From: an uncultured Bacilli bacterium
Lineage (GTDB): Bacteria > Bacillota_I > Bacilli_A > RF39 > UBA660
NCBI GenBank assembly: GCA_934085675.1
Contig: CAKOHH010000001.1
Coordinates: 1-64,000, forward strand
Length of the DNA: 64,000 nucleotides
Direction of reading: 5' to 3'
Shown here: piece after piece, positions 18,516-26,737 of the stretch
Numbering within the stretch: the first letter of the stretch is position 1
Layout: every line of letters starts with the position of its first letter
Program-made: the position numbers and the translations under genes
The notes under the pieces: model-generated
Database searches by the model: none
Seen by the model: the letters and a program-made list of their open reading frames with translations, nothing else
What the model was told of the DNA's origin: nothing

Positions 18516-19547
18516 GTGAAGTCTAAAAAGAGATATATTTTATTTATATTATTTTTCTTCTTGCTTATTTTTGCCACTTATTATTTTATTTTAAAAGATT
18601 ATTCTTTAGAAGCTTTAAAGTTTTCATTACAAAATTGCCATGTATCCACTTTATTATGGGGTCTTGTTTTTATGTCTTTTTATGCTTTTTGGGGAGCATT
18701 TTTCTTAAAAAGAATGTTATTTCATTTTGGTAAAAAAGCAACTTTATTAGCTTCTTTAGGCTATGTTTGTACAGAAAATTATTTTTCAGCCATAACTCCT
18801 AGTAGTATGGGAGGACAACCTGTTGAAATGTATGAAATGAATAAAGATAATATTCCTTATCGAATTAATTGTATTATTATTCTTCTTAATACTATTCTTT
18901 ATAAAATTGCCTTAATATTATTAGCTTTCATTTTATTTCCTATTTATTTTCATTCTTTGTTTTCAATTAACAAAGTCTTTACGATTTTAGTAATATTAGG
19001 ATTTGCCACGACCATTTTGGTTATATTTCTTTTCTTACTTCTGGTATATAGTCATAAAATTTTTCCTCAATTTATGATAAGATTAATTCATTTAGGAAGT
19101 AGACTTCATTTAGTTAAAGACGAAAAAAAGAAAAAAGATGAATTTCAGAAAGCTTTGAAAGACTATAAGGCCTGTGCTGAACTCACCAAAAAGAAACCCC
19201 TTATTTTATTAGAAGGCTTATTTTATATGATTTTTCAAAGACTTTCTTTGCTTGGTGTTAGTTATATTATTTATTTATCATTTGGACTTCATGATTATAG
19301 TATCTTTTACTTAATTGCTGTTCAAGTAGGAATTACCCTAGCCAGTGATTTTGTTCCCTTTCCGGGAGGAGTTGTCGTTAGTGAAAACCTTTTATTAGCC
19401 ATTAATGAATCAGTTTATGGACCGTTACTAGCAACTTCAGCGATGATTTTACTAAGAACCATAAGTTTTTATTTATTTGTTATTTTTTGTGCAATAGTTT
19501 ATTTAATATTTCATTCCATTAAAAGAAAGAGAGTAGTAGATTTATGA
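18516..19547 (+). CDS. Lysylphosphatidylglycerol synthetase/flippase-like integral membrane protein (YbhN/UPF0104 family)
   Basis: A polytopic membrane protein (about eight helices) of the LPG_synthase_TM family, equivalent to the N-terminal flippase half of MprF without the aminoacyltransferase domain. The signature is TPSSMGGQPVEMYEM after the third helix, plus the late VPFPGGVVVSE motif. The GTG at 18516 is chosen because GGTGATAAAA is ideally placed before it; ATG 18501 lacks a site. It overlaps pssA by 4 bases and shares an operon with phospholipid synthesis genes, so a lipid-handling role is likely. The substrate is unknown. Confidence 0.8.
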   Translation: MKSKKRYILFILFFFLLIFATYYFILKDYSLEALKFSLQNCHVSTLLWGLVFMSFYAFWGAFFLKRMLFHFGKKATLLASLGYVCTENYFSAITPSSMGGQPVEMYEMNKDNIPYRINCIIILLNTILYKIALILLAFILFPIYFHSLFSINKVFTILVILGFATTILVIFLFLLLVYSHKIFPQFMIRLIHLGSRLHLVKDEKKKKDEFQKALKDYKACAELTKKKPLILLEGLFYMIFQRLSLLGVSYIIYLSFGLHDYSIFYLIAVQVGITLASDFVPFPGGVVVSENLLLAINESVYGPLLATSAMILLRTISFYLFVIFCAIVYLIFHSIKRKRVVDL

Positions 19548-20164
19548 TAGGAATTTTTGATTATACAACGTTATTTACGTTTTTAGGAACTTTATGTGGC
19601 ATATTAAGTATATATTTTTCTATGTCCGGTTCTCTTTTATATAGTTTATTATGCTTGATGGCCTCTGGACTTTTCGATTCTTTAGATGGCACGGTTGCAA
19701 GGACTAAAAAGAATCGCTCTGATTTTGATAAAAGATATGGCATTCAATTAGACTCTTTATCAGATGTTATTTGTTTTGGGACGGCCCCTTTATTTATTGG
19801 TCTTACGATTGCTAAAGATAATATGTGGCTTCAAGTTTTATGCTTAATTTATCTTTTAACGGCTATTTCACGTCTTGCCTGGTTTAATGTGGATGAAGAA
19901 ATTAGAAGAACAAAAGAAACAACGGCAAGAAAGTATTATACAGGTCTTCCTGTGACACCTGCTGCGCTTATTTTTCCCACTGTTTATTTGCTTTTTCATA
20001 ATTTTACAGAAGTTTTTTCTTATATTTATATAGCAAGTATGATTGTTGTAGCCATACTGCAAATATCAAAACTTAAAGTTCCTCATTTAAAAGGAAAGGG
20101 TGAAACCATATGTGTGATTTACGGGATAGTTCTTCTTGGAGCTCTGCTACACTTTTGTATGTAA
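19544..20164 (+). CDS. pssA: CDP-diacylglycerol-serine O-phosphatidyltransferase
   Basis: Makes phosphatidylserine from CDP-diacylglycerol and serine. The CDP-alcohol phosphotransferase motif DGxxAR...GxxxDxxxD is seen as LDGTVARTKK followed by GIQLDSLSD. The 206-residue protein is a membrane-embedded bundle of about six helices, the Bacillus-type (class II) enzyme. It is followed by psd, which would convert the product to phosphatidylethanolamine, so these two genes complete the PE branch. Confidence 0.92.
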   Translation: MIGIFDYTTLFTFLGTLCGILSIYFSMSGSLLYSLLCLMASGLFDSLDGTVARTKKNRSDFDKRYGIQLDSLSDVICFGTAPLFIGLTIAKDNMWLQVLCLIYLLTAISRLAWFNVDEEIRRTKETTARKYYTGLPVTPAALIFPTVYLLFHNFTEVFSYIYIASMIVVAILQISKLKVPHLKGKGETICVIYGIVLLGALLHFCM

Positions 20165-20982
20165 AAGAATATCAGGAAAATAAGTTTTTATCTTTTCTTT
20201 ATGAAAATAATTTAGGTCAAAAATTGCTGCCATTAATTACCTCAAAAGGTTTAACTACTTTAATGGGAAAGTTTTATGATTCTAGATTATCTAAAAAAAT
20301 AATTCCAGGTTTTATAAAGAAAAACCAAATGGATATAAAACCTTATAAGAAAAAAGAGTATACGAGTTTTAATGATTTTTTTACGAGAGAAAAAAAGAAG
20401 ATAAACTTTTCTTCAGTTTCCAAAGATTTATGTTCACCATGTGACGCTTATTTAAGCGCTTATCGTATTGATTTGCAAAGTAAATTTAAGATAAAGGGAT
20501 TAGAATACTCTTTAGAAGATTTAATTTTAAATCAAGGATTAGCCCAAAAATATAAAGGTGGCCTTTTATATATCTTTCGTCTTATCCCAACAAATTACCA
20601 CCGTTACCATTATTTTGATGATGGCAACCTTTTATTTGTTAAAAAAATAAAGGGTGCTTTTCATACTGTTCGAGATGTTGCTTTAAAGAAAACGCATGTT
20701 TATTTAGAAAATACAAGAGAATATTCTTTTATAGAAACAAAAAACTTTAAAGAGGTAATATATCTCGAAGTTGGAGCTTTAGGTGTTGGAAAAATCTTTA
20801 ATCATTATCAAAAAAATTTTAAAAGAGGAGAAGAAAAGGGGATGTTTTTCTTTGGGGGTTCCACGGTGATTTTATGTTTTATGAAAGACACTTTAAAAGA
20901 GCCTGTAAAGTTACTAGAAAAATCTTTAAAAGGGGAAGAGGCTGTGGTAAAATGTGGACAGAAAATAGGTGAAATTAAATGA
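20110..20982 (+). CDS. psd: Phosphatidylserine decarboxylase
   Basis: Converts phosphatidylserine to phosphatidylethanolamine with a pyruvoyl group generated by self-cleavage. Family blocks are SFNDFFTRE, the PCDA aspartate, the YHRYHYF histidines, VGALGVGKI, and the cleavage motif FFGGSTVIL, whose GST serine becomes the pyruvoyl. The C-terminal alpha chain is thus about 40 residues. The start is uncertain. ATG 20110 has a good GGGTGA at six bases but overlaps pssA by 55 bases and gives a Ser-rich, non-family N-terminus. A TTG near 20156 would fit the family better. Confidence 0.9.
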   Translation: MCDLRDSSSWSSATLLYVKEYQENKFLSFLYENNLGQKLLPLITSKGLTTLMGKFYDSRLSKKIIPGFIKKNQMDIKPYKKKEYTSFNDFFTREKKKINFSSVSKDLCSPCDAYLSAYRIDLQSKFKIKGLEYSLEDLILNQGLAQKYKGGLLYIFRLIPTNYHRYHYFDDGNLLFVKKIKGAFHTVRDVALKKTHVYLENTREYSFIETKNFKEVIYLEVGALGVGKIFNHYQKNFKRGEEKGMFFFGGSTVILCFMKDTLKEPVKLLEKSLKGEEAVVKCGQKIGEIK

Positions 20983-21359
20983 ATAAAAAAGGATTTACAC
21001 TAGTGGAGCTAGTTATTACTATTGCTCTTTTAGGTGTCTTGGGCATGGTTATTGTCTCCAATATGAGTGGCATTTTAAATAAAGAGCAGGATAAACAATA
21101 CGATCTTTTTAAAACAACTCTTTCGAAGGCCGCTTGTAGTTATATTCATTTAAATGCCGGCAAAACACTTCGAAGTACATGTGTTACTAGGGGTAAATGT
21201 GATGTGGCTGTAACTGTCTTATTAGAACAAGGCCTTATTAGTGATGATGATTTAATAGATCCTCGAAAACACGAGAAGATTTCTTCTAAAACATATGTTG
21301 AAATCACTTATCAAAATAGCGAATTTACTTGTTCAGTTGATTCTTTAGATTCAAAATAA
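20979..21359 (+). CDS. Type IV pilin-like protein with prepilin N-terminus
   Basis: A 126-residue pseudopilin or minor pilin. The class III signal is textbook: a short basic leader MNKKG, cleavage between Gly5 and Phe6, then FTLVELVITIALLGVLG with Glu at mature position 5 and a single membrane helix. The C-terminal domain has three cysteines around TCVTRGKCD and one more near the end, suggesting a disulfide-stabilised head. It overlaps psd by 4 bases (ATGA), an unusual operon partner. The prepilin peptidase at 11179-11952 is the likely processing enzyme. Confidence 0.88.
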   Translation: MNKKGFTLVELVITIALLGVLGMVIVSNMSGILNKEQDKQYDLFKTTLSKAACSYIHLNAGKTLRSTCVTRGKCDVAVTVLLEQGLISDDDLIDPRKHEKISSKTYVEITYQNSEFTCSVDSLDSK

Positions 21360-21375
21360 AAATTAGACATTGGCT

Positions 21376-21404
21376 TTGACAGATATATTTTATTATGATA
21401 GTAT
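21376..21404 (+). promoter_or_regulatory. Strong promoter without a downstream gene
   Basis: TTGACA (21376-21381), exactly 17 bases, then TAGTAT (21399-21404). No convincing gene follows on this strand; see the RNA candidate below. Confidence 0.7.
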
Positions 21405-21410
21405 TTTTTC

Positions 21411-21536
21411 TTGAGGAGAAAATTATTCTCCTTGAAGCTGTTTATAGCCTTTATTTTAAAGGTTATGGCAGTTTATCGTATTCATTTTTTGCTTTCTTCT
21501 AAGTAGTAGAAAAGAAGACTTATTCGTCTTCTTTTT
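21411..21536 (+). ncRNA. Candidate orphan structured RNA
   Basis: Between the promoter above and a terminator lie about 125 bases that could fold into a GGAGA/TCTCC hairpin (about 21414-21433) and a longer imperfect hairpin (about 21438-21474, arms CTG..TATAGCCTTT and AAAGGTTATGGCAG). They end in the hairpin 21510-21519/21526-21535 with T5. No known RNA family is recognised. A 24-codon TTG frame is present but lacks a placed ribosome-binding site. The terminator arm also lies over the end of gatD on the other strand. Confidence 0.45.
21510..21536. terminator. Bidirectional terminator at the end of gatD
   Basis: A perfect 10-bp stem (21510-21519 with 21526-21535), 6-base loop, with T-runs on both strands. 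The gatD stop codon lies in the loop. Confidence 0.8.
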
Positions 21537-22251
21537 CGTTTAATAAATTTTTTTGATATTCATGGTAAGCAGTAATTTCAATTTCATCTTCAAAGGGCTT
21601 GTATTCTAATTTTCGTTGCTTTAATATTTCCTTAATTATTTTTTCTGTAAAATAAGGATTACGAATAAATATAGGACCTAGAAGATAAGTGCCATAAAAA
21701 TGTTTCTTTAAAATACCATCTTTTGTTTCATTCGGAGCATAACCTGTTCCAGATTTAACCGTGAATAAATTTTTTTCATGCACATTTTTTAAAACCGAAT
21801 TTCTATTTTCAAAACCAATAACTTCATCTTTTAAATCTTTCATTTCAAATACTTGTTCACCAACAATGCGGAAATCTGTTTCATAACTTTGATATTTAAA
21901 TAAGCCTAATGTTTCATATTTGACATCATCTACTGTTGTGAAACTTTCGCCAAAGAAATCTAGGGCATTACCGGTCACAAAGAAAAATTTATTTTTATTA
22001 TAAGCCTTAACTATATCTTCTTTTCTTTTCATTAAATCATTTAAAGAAAGAAGAAAGGATTCTTTAGAGCCACTTCCTATATAAAAAATATCATAATCAT
22101 CAAATTTAATTTTATCATCAATACTTAAATTGTGTACAATGACACGGACATCATGACTTTCCAAATGATGAGTTAAACATCTTACATTGCCATGTTCACC
22201 ATATAAATTCATGAGATCATAATATAAATGCGCTATTTTAATTGTTTCCAT
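21520..22251 (-). CDS. gatD: GatD-like subunit of lipid II isoglutaminyl synthase, catalytic residues missing
   Basis: Homologue of the glutaminase subunit of MurT/GatD, which amidates the D-Glu of lipid II. The family opening LMNLYGEHGNV, IFYIGSGS, the IGFENR segment and GTYLLGP are all recognisable. The nucleophile cysteine of the usual CGGYQ motif is replaced by Thr93 (FVTGNALDFFG), and the catalytic histidine of GTYLHGP is Leu191. As read, it cannot hydrolyse glutamine by the known mechanism. It follows murT with a 14-base overlap. It may be a structural partner, or the complex may use free ammonia (inference). Confidence 0.85.
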   Translation of the reverse strand: METIKIAHLYYDLMNLYGEHGNVRCLTHHLESHDVRVIVHNLSIDDKIKFDDYDIFYIGSGSKESFLLSLNDLMKRKEDIVKAYNKNKFFFVTGNALDFFGESFTTVDDVKYETLGLFKYQSYETDFRIVGEQVFEMKDLKDEVIGFENRNSVLKNVHEKNLFTVKSGTGYAPNETKDGILKKHFYGTYLLGPIFIRNPYFTEKIIKEILKQRKLEYKPFEDEIEITAYHEYQKNLLNEKEDE

Positions 22252-23581
22252 TATTGTACTCCTTTATTTTCTTTTTGATGATTTCTGTCATATCAAAACA
22301 TACCATTGTATAAATATCACCAATTGATTCTTTTTTTACTGTATCAATTAAATTGTTTAAATCGTCAATAAGAACGATTTTTTTAGCCTTAATCTTCGCA
22401 TATTTAAGCCTTACTAAAACATCCCATTTAAACCGGCCAATTAAAAATATTTTTTCAATACTGTCGTCATTTAGAAGTTCAAAATCAACATCCCAAAGCC
22501 AACTTAAATCATTAAATTTATATCTTCTTGAAACATTATCAAAACCTAAAATAACACTTTTTTGACCATCTTCGTTCACAATATATCGTAAAGACTGATA
22601 ATAACTCAAAGCATTTTCGTTTTTACTTTCAAGCATTAAAACATGTCGGTTATCAATCAAATATTCATGTCCTCTTTTAGATTCAATCATGTCGTCATTT
22701 AAAGCATATAAAATTTGTTTCTCTTTAATACCTATGGTATTTGTAAGAGCATAGGCCGCTAAGGTAGCATAGGCTGTAAAAAAGAAATTTTTATTTAAGC
22801 AAACCTCATTATTGTTAATTAACATTGTTTTATTTTTTAAATCAACTTTAGTTGCCGTATAATCAGGGTTTCCTCTTTTAAAGTCACAGTTTTGGCAATA
22901 ATAAGAACCAATATGACCATAATGATAATAATAATACACAAGTTTTTTATGACATTTTGGACAGTAAGCATTATCTACTGAAAAGTTTTCTTTTTTAGAA
23001 TAAGAATCTTTTGTCTTATTAATACCATAAGTAACTATTTTACCCTTAAAGTTAATTTTTTCTTTCATAAGACCTGGGTCATCAGCGTTTAAAATAAGCG
23101 TTGTTTGCTCATCTATGGCATTAAAAATAGCGTCATAAATAAGATCTGGAGAACCGTTTCTAGCAGGTTGATCACGGGTAATATTGGTTACCACAAGATG
23201 TGTCATTTTATTTTTACCAAAAGCTAAATGTAAGTGCTTTTCATCAAGTTCTAAAAGTAAAACATCATGTTTAAACTTACCTGTTAAGGTACAGTTATTT
23301 AAAATTAAGGTTGTAATTCCCCGAATACCGTTACTTCCAGAGGCGTTATAACTAACATCTAAACCAGCATCTGTTAAAATATGATAAATCATTTGGGTTG
23401 TAGTGCCTTTACCACTAGAACCAGTTACACCAATCACATATTTTGGATATTTAATTTTTTCTAGGACATGTTGATTCATATTGTAACTGATTGCTCCTGG
23501 AAATTGACTGCCGTTTCTATGAAATAATTTACAAACGAACGTCAATGTTTTGTTAACTATTATTTGTAAAGTTGTCATCAT
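22238..23581 (-). CDS. murT: Lipid II isoglutaminyl synthase, MurT-type Mur ligase
   Basis: Mur ligase-like partner of GatD that activates the lipid II glutamate with ATP. The P-loop is VTGSSGKGTTTQ, the central domain has NADDP, and the MurT-specific zinc ribbon is present (CPKC and CQNC around a tyrosine-rich stretch). The C-terminal domain contains LSWLWDVDFE, equivalent to the conserved Asp-containing TSWIYD region. The family NPxG motif is altered (SKNENALSY). ATG 23581 is preferred to an upstream start because AGGTGATG precedes it. It forms an operon with gatD. Confidence 0.88.
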   Translation of the reverse strand: MMTTLQIIVNKTLTFVCKLFHRNGSQFPGAISYNMNQHVLEKIKYPKYVIGVTGSSGKGTTTQMIYHILTDAGLDVSYNASGSNGIRGITTLILNNCTLTGKFKHDVLLLELDEKHLHLAFGKNKMTHLVVTNITRDQPARNGSPDLIYDAIFNAIDEQTTLILNADDPGLMKEKINFKGKIVTYGINKTKDSYSKKENFSVDNAYCPKCHKKLVYYYYHYGHIGSYYCQNCDFKRGNPDYTATKVDLKNKTMLINNNEVCLNKNFFFTAYATLAAYALTNTIGIKEKQILYALNDDMIESKRGHEYLIDNRHVLMLESKNENALSYYQSLRYIVNEDGQKSVILGFDNVSRRYKFNDLSWLWDVDFELLNDDSIEKIFLIGRFKWDVLVRLKYAKIKAKKIVLIDDLNNLIDTVKKESIGDIYTMVCFDMTEIIKKKIKEYNNGNN

Positions 23582-23659
23582 CTTTTCATCACCTAAGAAA
23601 ATTATAGCAAATACCTTTCCATTTGACAATAAAGATGCTAGAATTAAAACGTGATATAA

Positions 23660-24541
23660 ATGAAAAATAAAGTCGTAGAATTTTTACAATACTTGACAGA
23701 TGTGAAGATGGTTTCTTCCAATACTGTGTTAGCTTATCAAACAGATTTAAATGAATTTGCCTTATTTTTAAAGGAACATAACTTGTCATATTTATCTTTA
23801 ACTAAAGAAGATGTACGAACATATTTAAAATTGTTGGATCAAGAAAAATTCAAAAACAAAAGTATTGCTAGACACTTAAGTGCTCTTCGTAGTTTTTACA
23901 GTTATTTAGAACAAAAAGGTGTAGTAGAAAATAATGTTTTTGAAAAAATTCATAATCCTAAACTAAATAAACCTTTACCTAATACCTTAAACTATGAAGA
24001 AACTGAGAAACTTTTACATTTTGATAAACTTGAAACGCCTTGGGATATTGAATGCAATCTTGTTTTAGAACTTCTTTATTCAACAGGCCTTCGTGTCAGT
24101 GAATTATCCGATATTAAATTAAAGGATATTAATAGTTCAGAAAGAATTATCGTGGTTAAGGGAAAAGGGCAAAAATATCGCACGGTTTATTATGGCGAAG
24201 TAGCCAAAGATGTTTTAACTAAATACCTTGAAGTACGACTAAGTCTTTTAAATAAAGAAAAACATGATTATTTATTAGTAAATCAAAGGGGCGGAAAATT
24301 AAGCCGCAGTAGTATTTTTAAAATACTAGAAAAAAAAGCCAAGTTATCAGGCCTTAATCATCATCTATCTCCTCATACATTAAGACATACTTTTGCAACA
24401 CATCTTCTTTCAAACGGCGCTGATATTAAAACGGTTCAAAACTTACTAGGTCATGAAAACTTAGGAACCACCGAAATTTACACACATTTATCTAATTCTT
24501 ATTTGCAAGAAGAGTATCGCCACAAAATGATGCGAAAATGA
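23660..24541 (+). CDS. xerC: Tyrosine recombinase, XerC-like
   Basis: Site-specific recombinase for resolving chromosome dimers at dif. The SAM-like N-terminal core-binding domain (1-90) precedes the catalytic domain. The catalytic residues are Arg in STGLRVSEL, Lys in KGKGQKYR, HTLRHTFATHL, and the Tyr nucleophile in GTTEIYTHL. It is a full-length 293-residue host-type enzyme and not an integrase of a mobile element. A second Xer is encoded at 33305-34180. XerC versus XerD assignment rests on C-terminal motif similarity and is tentative. The stop is TGA. Confidence 0.85.
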   Translation: MKNKVVEFLQYLTDVKMVSSNTVLAYQTDLNEFALFLKEHNLSYLSLTKEDVRTYLKLLDQEKFKNKSIARHLSALRSFYSYLEQKGVVENNVFEKIHNPKLNKPLPNTLNYEETEKLLHFDKLETPWDIECNLVLELLYSTGLRVSELSDIKLKDINSSERIIVVKGKGQKYRTVYYGEVAKDVLTKYLEVRLSLLNKEKHDYLLVNQRGGKLSRSSIFKILEKKAKLSGLNHHLSPHTLRHTFATHLLSNGADIKTVQNLLGHENLGTTEIYTHLSNSYLQEEYRHKMMRK

Positions 24542-24669
24542 GGTCTTTTGAGAGTCTATTTCAATATAAAATAATCCGGCAGGTTGTTTAGTGTATTTCT
24601 AATATATTCTAAAAAAGCAATGTAATTAACTATTAAACGTGCTTCTTTAGATGATTGGTGTAAAAAATG
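24542..24669. other. Intergenic stretch before the asparagine T-box promoter
   Basis: I see no gene, convincing hairpin or promoter in these roughly 130 AT-rich bases. No clear terminator follows xerC, so readthrough toward the T-box is possible. Confidence 0.4.
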
Positions 24670-24699
24670 TTGACGATTTCTTATAAAAGGGGTTAAAAT
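24670..24699 (+). promoter_or_regulatory. Promoter of the asnS-gatCAB transcript
   Basis: TTGACG (24670-24675), an 18-base spacer and TAAAAT (24694-24699), directly upstream of T-box stem I. Confidence 0.65.
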
Positions 24700-24705
24700 A
24701 AAAGA

Positions 24706-24916
24706 GGTCTTTTAAGAAAGAGACGAGTAGAAAAGTATATTTATAACAAAGAGAGAGCTAGTGGGTGTAAATGCTTTTATAATGCTTTTTGAAAAACAAC
24801 TCTTTATATCCTTAAAACGGTTGAACCGATAAAACTATTTTTGAGAGTACCTAGGTAAAATAAGGTGGCACCGCGGCTTTTTAAGTCGTCCTTATAAAAT
24901 TACTTAGGTTTTTTTG
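24706..24916 (+). promoter_or_regulatory. T-box leader, asparagine specifier (AAC)
   Basis: tRNA-Asn-sensing leader. The S-turn AGTA (24726-24729) is opposite a specifier strand GAAA-AAC-A flanked by AAAGAG/CTCTTT pairing, giving AAC (24795-24797, Asn) as specifier. The T-box core AAGGTGGCACCGCGG (24863-24876, TGGC bulge at 24866-24869) is near-consensus. A long terminator stem (about 24850-24870 with 24886-24908) ends in T7. Uncharged tRNA-Asn would stabilise the antiterminator and raise expression of asnS and probably the following gatCAB genes. Confidence 0.93.
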
Positions 24917-24939
24917 TTAAAAGAAAGGGATGAATAAAA

Positions 24940-26304
24940 ATGTATTTAATGGATATTTATAAAGATGAAGAGAAATTAATGGATAAAGAAATAAAGGTGA
25001 GTGGTTGGATTCGTAATCATCGACATGGCTCTAATTTTGGCTTTATTGATTTAGCAGATGGCACTTCTATTAAAAAACTTCAGGTTGTCTATGATACGAC
25101 TTTACCAAATTTTAAAGAAGTGGATACAATTAACTTTGGCTCTTCTATTGAAGTAGAAGGTATCTTAAAAAAAGGAGAGGGAACGCAAAGTGTTGAATTA
25201 AAAGCTACAAAAATAACCTTACTTGGCGAGTGTGCAAAAGATTATCCTTTACAACCTAAAAAACATAGTAAAGAATTTTTAAGAAGCATCGCTCATTTAA
25301 GACCAAGAGCAAACTTATTCCAAGCCGTCTTTCGGATTCGTTCTTTGGCTGCTTTTGCCATTCACGAATACTTTCAATCAAGAGGTTATATTTACTTTAA
25401 TGCTCCTTTAATTACAGCATCTGACTGTGAAGGCGCTGGGGAAATGTTTCAAGTAACAACAATACCTTTAGATAAAATAAAAGGCGAAGTAGATTATAAA
25501 AAAGATTTCTTTGGTAAACAAACTTCTTTAACAGTATCTGGCCAATTAGAAGCTGAAACTTTTGCAACTGCTTTTTCCAAGGTTTACACCTTTGGCCCTA
25601 CTTTTAGAGCAGAAAACTCAAATACCAAAACGCATGCTGCAGAATTTTGGATGGTCGAACCAGAAATTGCTTTCTGTGATTTAGATGAGTTAATGGATAT
25701 TGAAGAAGATATGTTAAAACATGTTGTTTCTTATGTATTAGAACATGGTAAAGATGAATTAGCTTTCTTAGATAAATTCGTATCTAATGGCTTAATTAAC
25801 AAACTAGAAACCTTAACTAAAAGTACTTTTACCCGTGTTACTCATGAAGAAGTTATTACTATTTTAAAAAATGCTAAGCAAAAATGGGAATTTGAACCAG
25901 AATATGGAGAAGATATTCATAAAGAACATGAAACCTTTATTACCGAATATTTTCATGGTCCTGTTTTCATCACTGATTGGCCTAAAGATATTAAAGCCTT
26001 TTATATGAAACAAAATGAAGATGGTAAAACCGTTCGAGCTGTAGACTTAGAAGTTCCTTTATCCGGTGAACTTATGGGCGGTAGTCAAAGAGAAGAAGAT
26101 TATGACAAGCTTTTAAAACGTATGGAAGAGCTTCATATGAATACCGAAGAGTTAAAATGGTATACCGATTTACGTAAATACGGTACGGTAGTCCATTCTG
26201 GTTTTGGTATGGGCTTTGAAAGACTTTTAATTTATCTAACTGGCGTTGATAACATTCGTGATGTTATTGCTTACCCAAGAGTTCCAGGTTCTTGTGAATT
26301 CTAG
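24940..26304 (+). CDS. asnS: Asparaginyl-tRNA synthetase
   Basis: Class IIb synthetase that charges tRNA-Asn. The N-terminal OB-fold anticodon-binding domain (VSGWIRNHRHGSN...FIDLADG) is followed by the catalytic core, with motif 2 around TFRAENSNTKTHAAEFWMVE and motif 3 GFGMGFERLL. The glutamate/histidine context HAAEFWMVEPE identifies AsnRS rather than AspRS. It has 454 residues, and an AAGGGATG site precedes the start. The AAC T-box in front independently confirms the specificity. Confidence 0.96.
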   Translation: MYLMDIYKDEEKLMDKEIKVSGWIRNHRHGSNFGFIDLADGTSIKKLQVVYDTTLPNFKEVDTINFGSSIEVEGILKKGEGTQSVELKATKITLLGECAKDYPLQPKKHSKEFLRSIAHLRPRANLFQAVFRIRSLAAFAIHEYFQSRGYIYFNAPLITASDCEGAGEMFQVTTIPLDKIKGEVDYKKDFFGKQTSLTVSGQLEAETFATAFSKVYTFGPTFRAENSNTKTHAAEFWMVEPEIAFCDLDELMDIEEDMLKHVVSYVLEHGKDELAFLDKFVSNGLINKLETLTKSTFTRVTHEEVITILKNAKQKWEFEPEYGEDIHKEHETFITEYFHGPVFITDWPKDIKAFYMKQNEDGKTVRAVDLEVPLSGELMGGSQREEDYDKLLKRMEELHMNTEELKWYTDLRKYGTVVHSGFGMGFERLLIYLTGVDNIRDVIAYPRVPGSCEF

Positions 26305-26440
26305 AGATGAACTAAACTTAAAAGAAGTCCTGATGATTTAAAACAAGTACTACTGGTATGGATAACTTAATGGGTTTCATAAGTAGTCTTACTGAAATAC
26401 AATTAAAAAACTCATTATCAGAGTAAGAGAGGAGAAAAAA

Positions 26441-26737
26441 ATGAATAAATTTACAAAAGAAATGATTGATAGTTATGCGGATAAATTACTTATTGGCTTA
26501 ACCGATGAAGAAAAAGATATGATAACTCTTGAATTCGATAATATTGATAAGAGTATACAATCTGTTTTAGAAATACCTAATTTAAGTGAAGTAGAGCCTA
26601 TGACACATACTTTAGATGATTTTGTTTACGAATTAAGAGAAGATGAACCAGAAGAATCGGTTCCAATTGATGATTTATTAAGAAATAGTGGCGATGAAGA
26701 CGGTGCCTACATCGTCGTACCAAAGGTGGTGGGATAA
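26441..26737 (+). CDS. gatC: Asp/Glu-tRNA amidotransferase subunit C
   Basis: Small scaffold subunit of GatCAB, which converts Glu-tRNA-Gln (and Asp-tRNA-Asn where needed) to the amidated form. The 98 residues begin with the usual helix LIGLTDEEKDMITLEFDNI and include the VEPMTHTLD block and a C-terminal VPKVV. It is followed without a gap by gatA. A good GAGAGGAG site precedes the start. The 136 bases between asnS and gatC show no promoter or T-box, so the four genes are probably co-transcribed. Confidence 0.93.
   Translation: MNKFTKEMIDSYADKLLIGLTDEEKDMITLEFDNIDKSIQSVLEIPNLSEVEPMTHTLDDFVYELREDEPEESVPIDDLLRNSGDEDGAYIVVPKVVG

Noticed and set aside
21432..21506. 24-codon TTG frame in the orphan RNA region
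   Set aside because: The only Shine-Dalgarno-like GAGGAG is about 13 bases away and is paired in a hairpin; kept only as an alternative in the finding.
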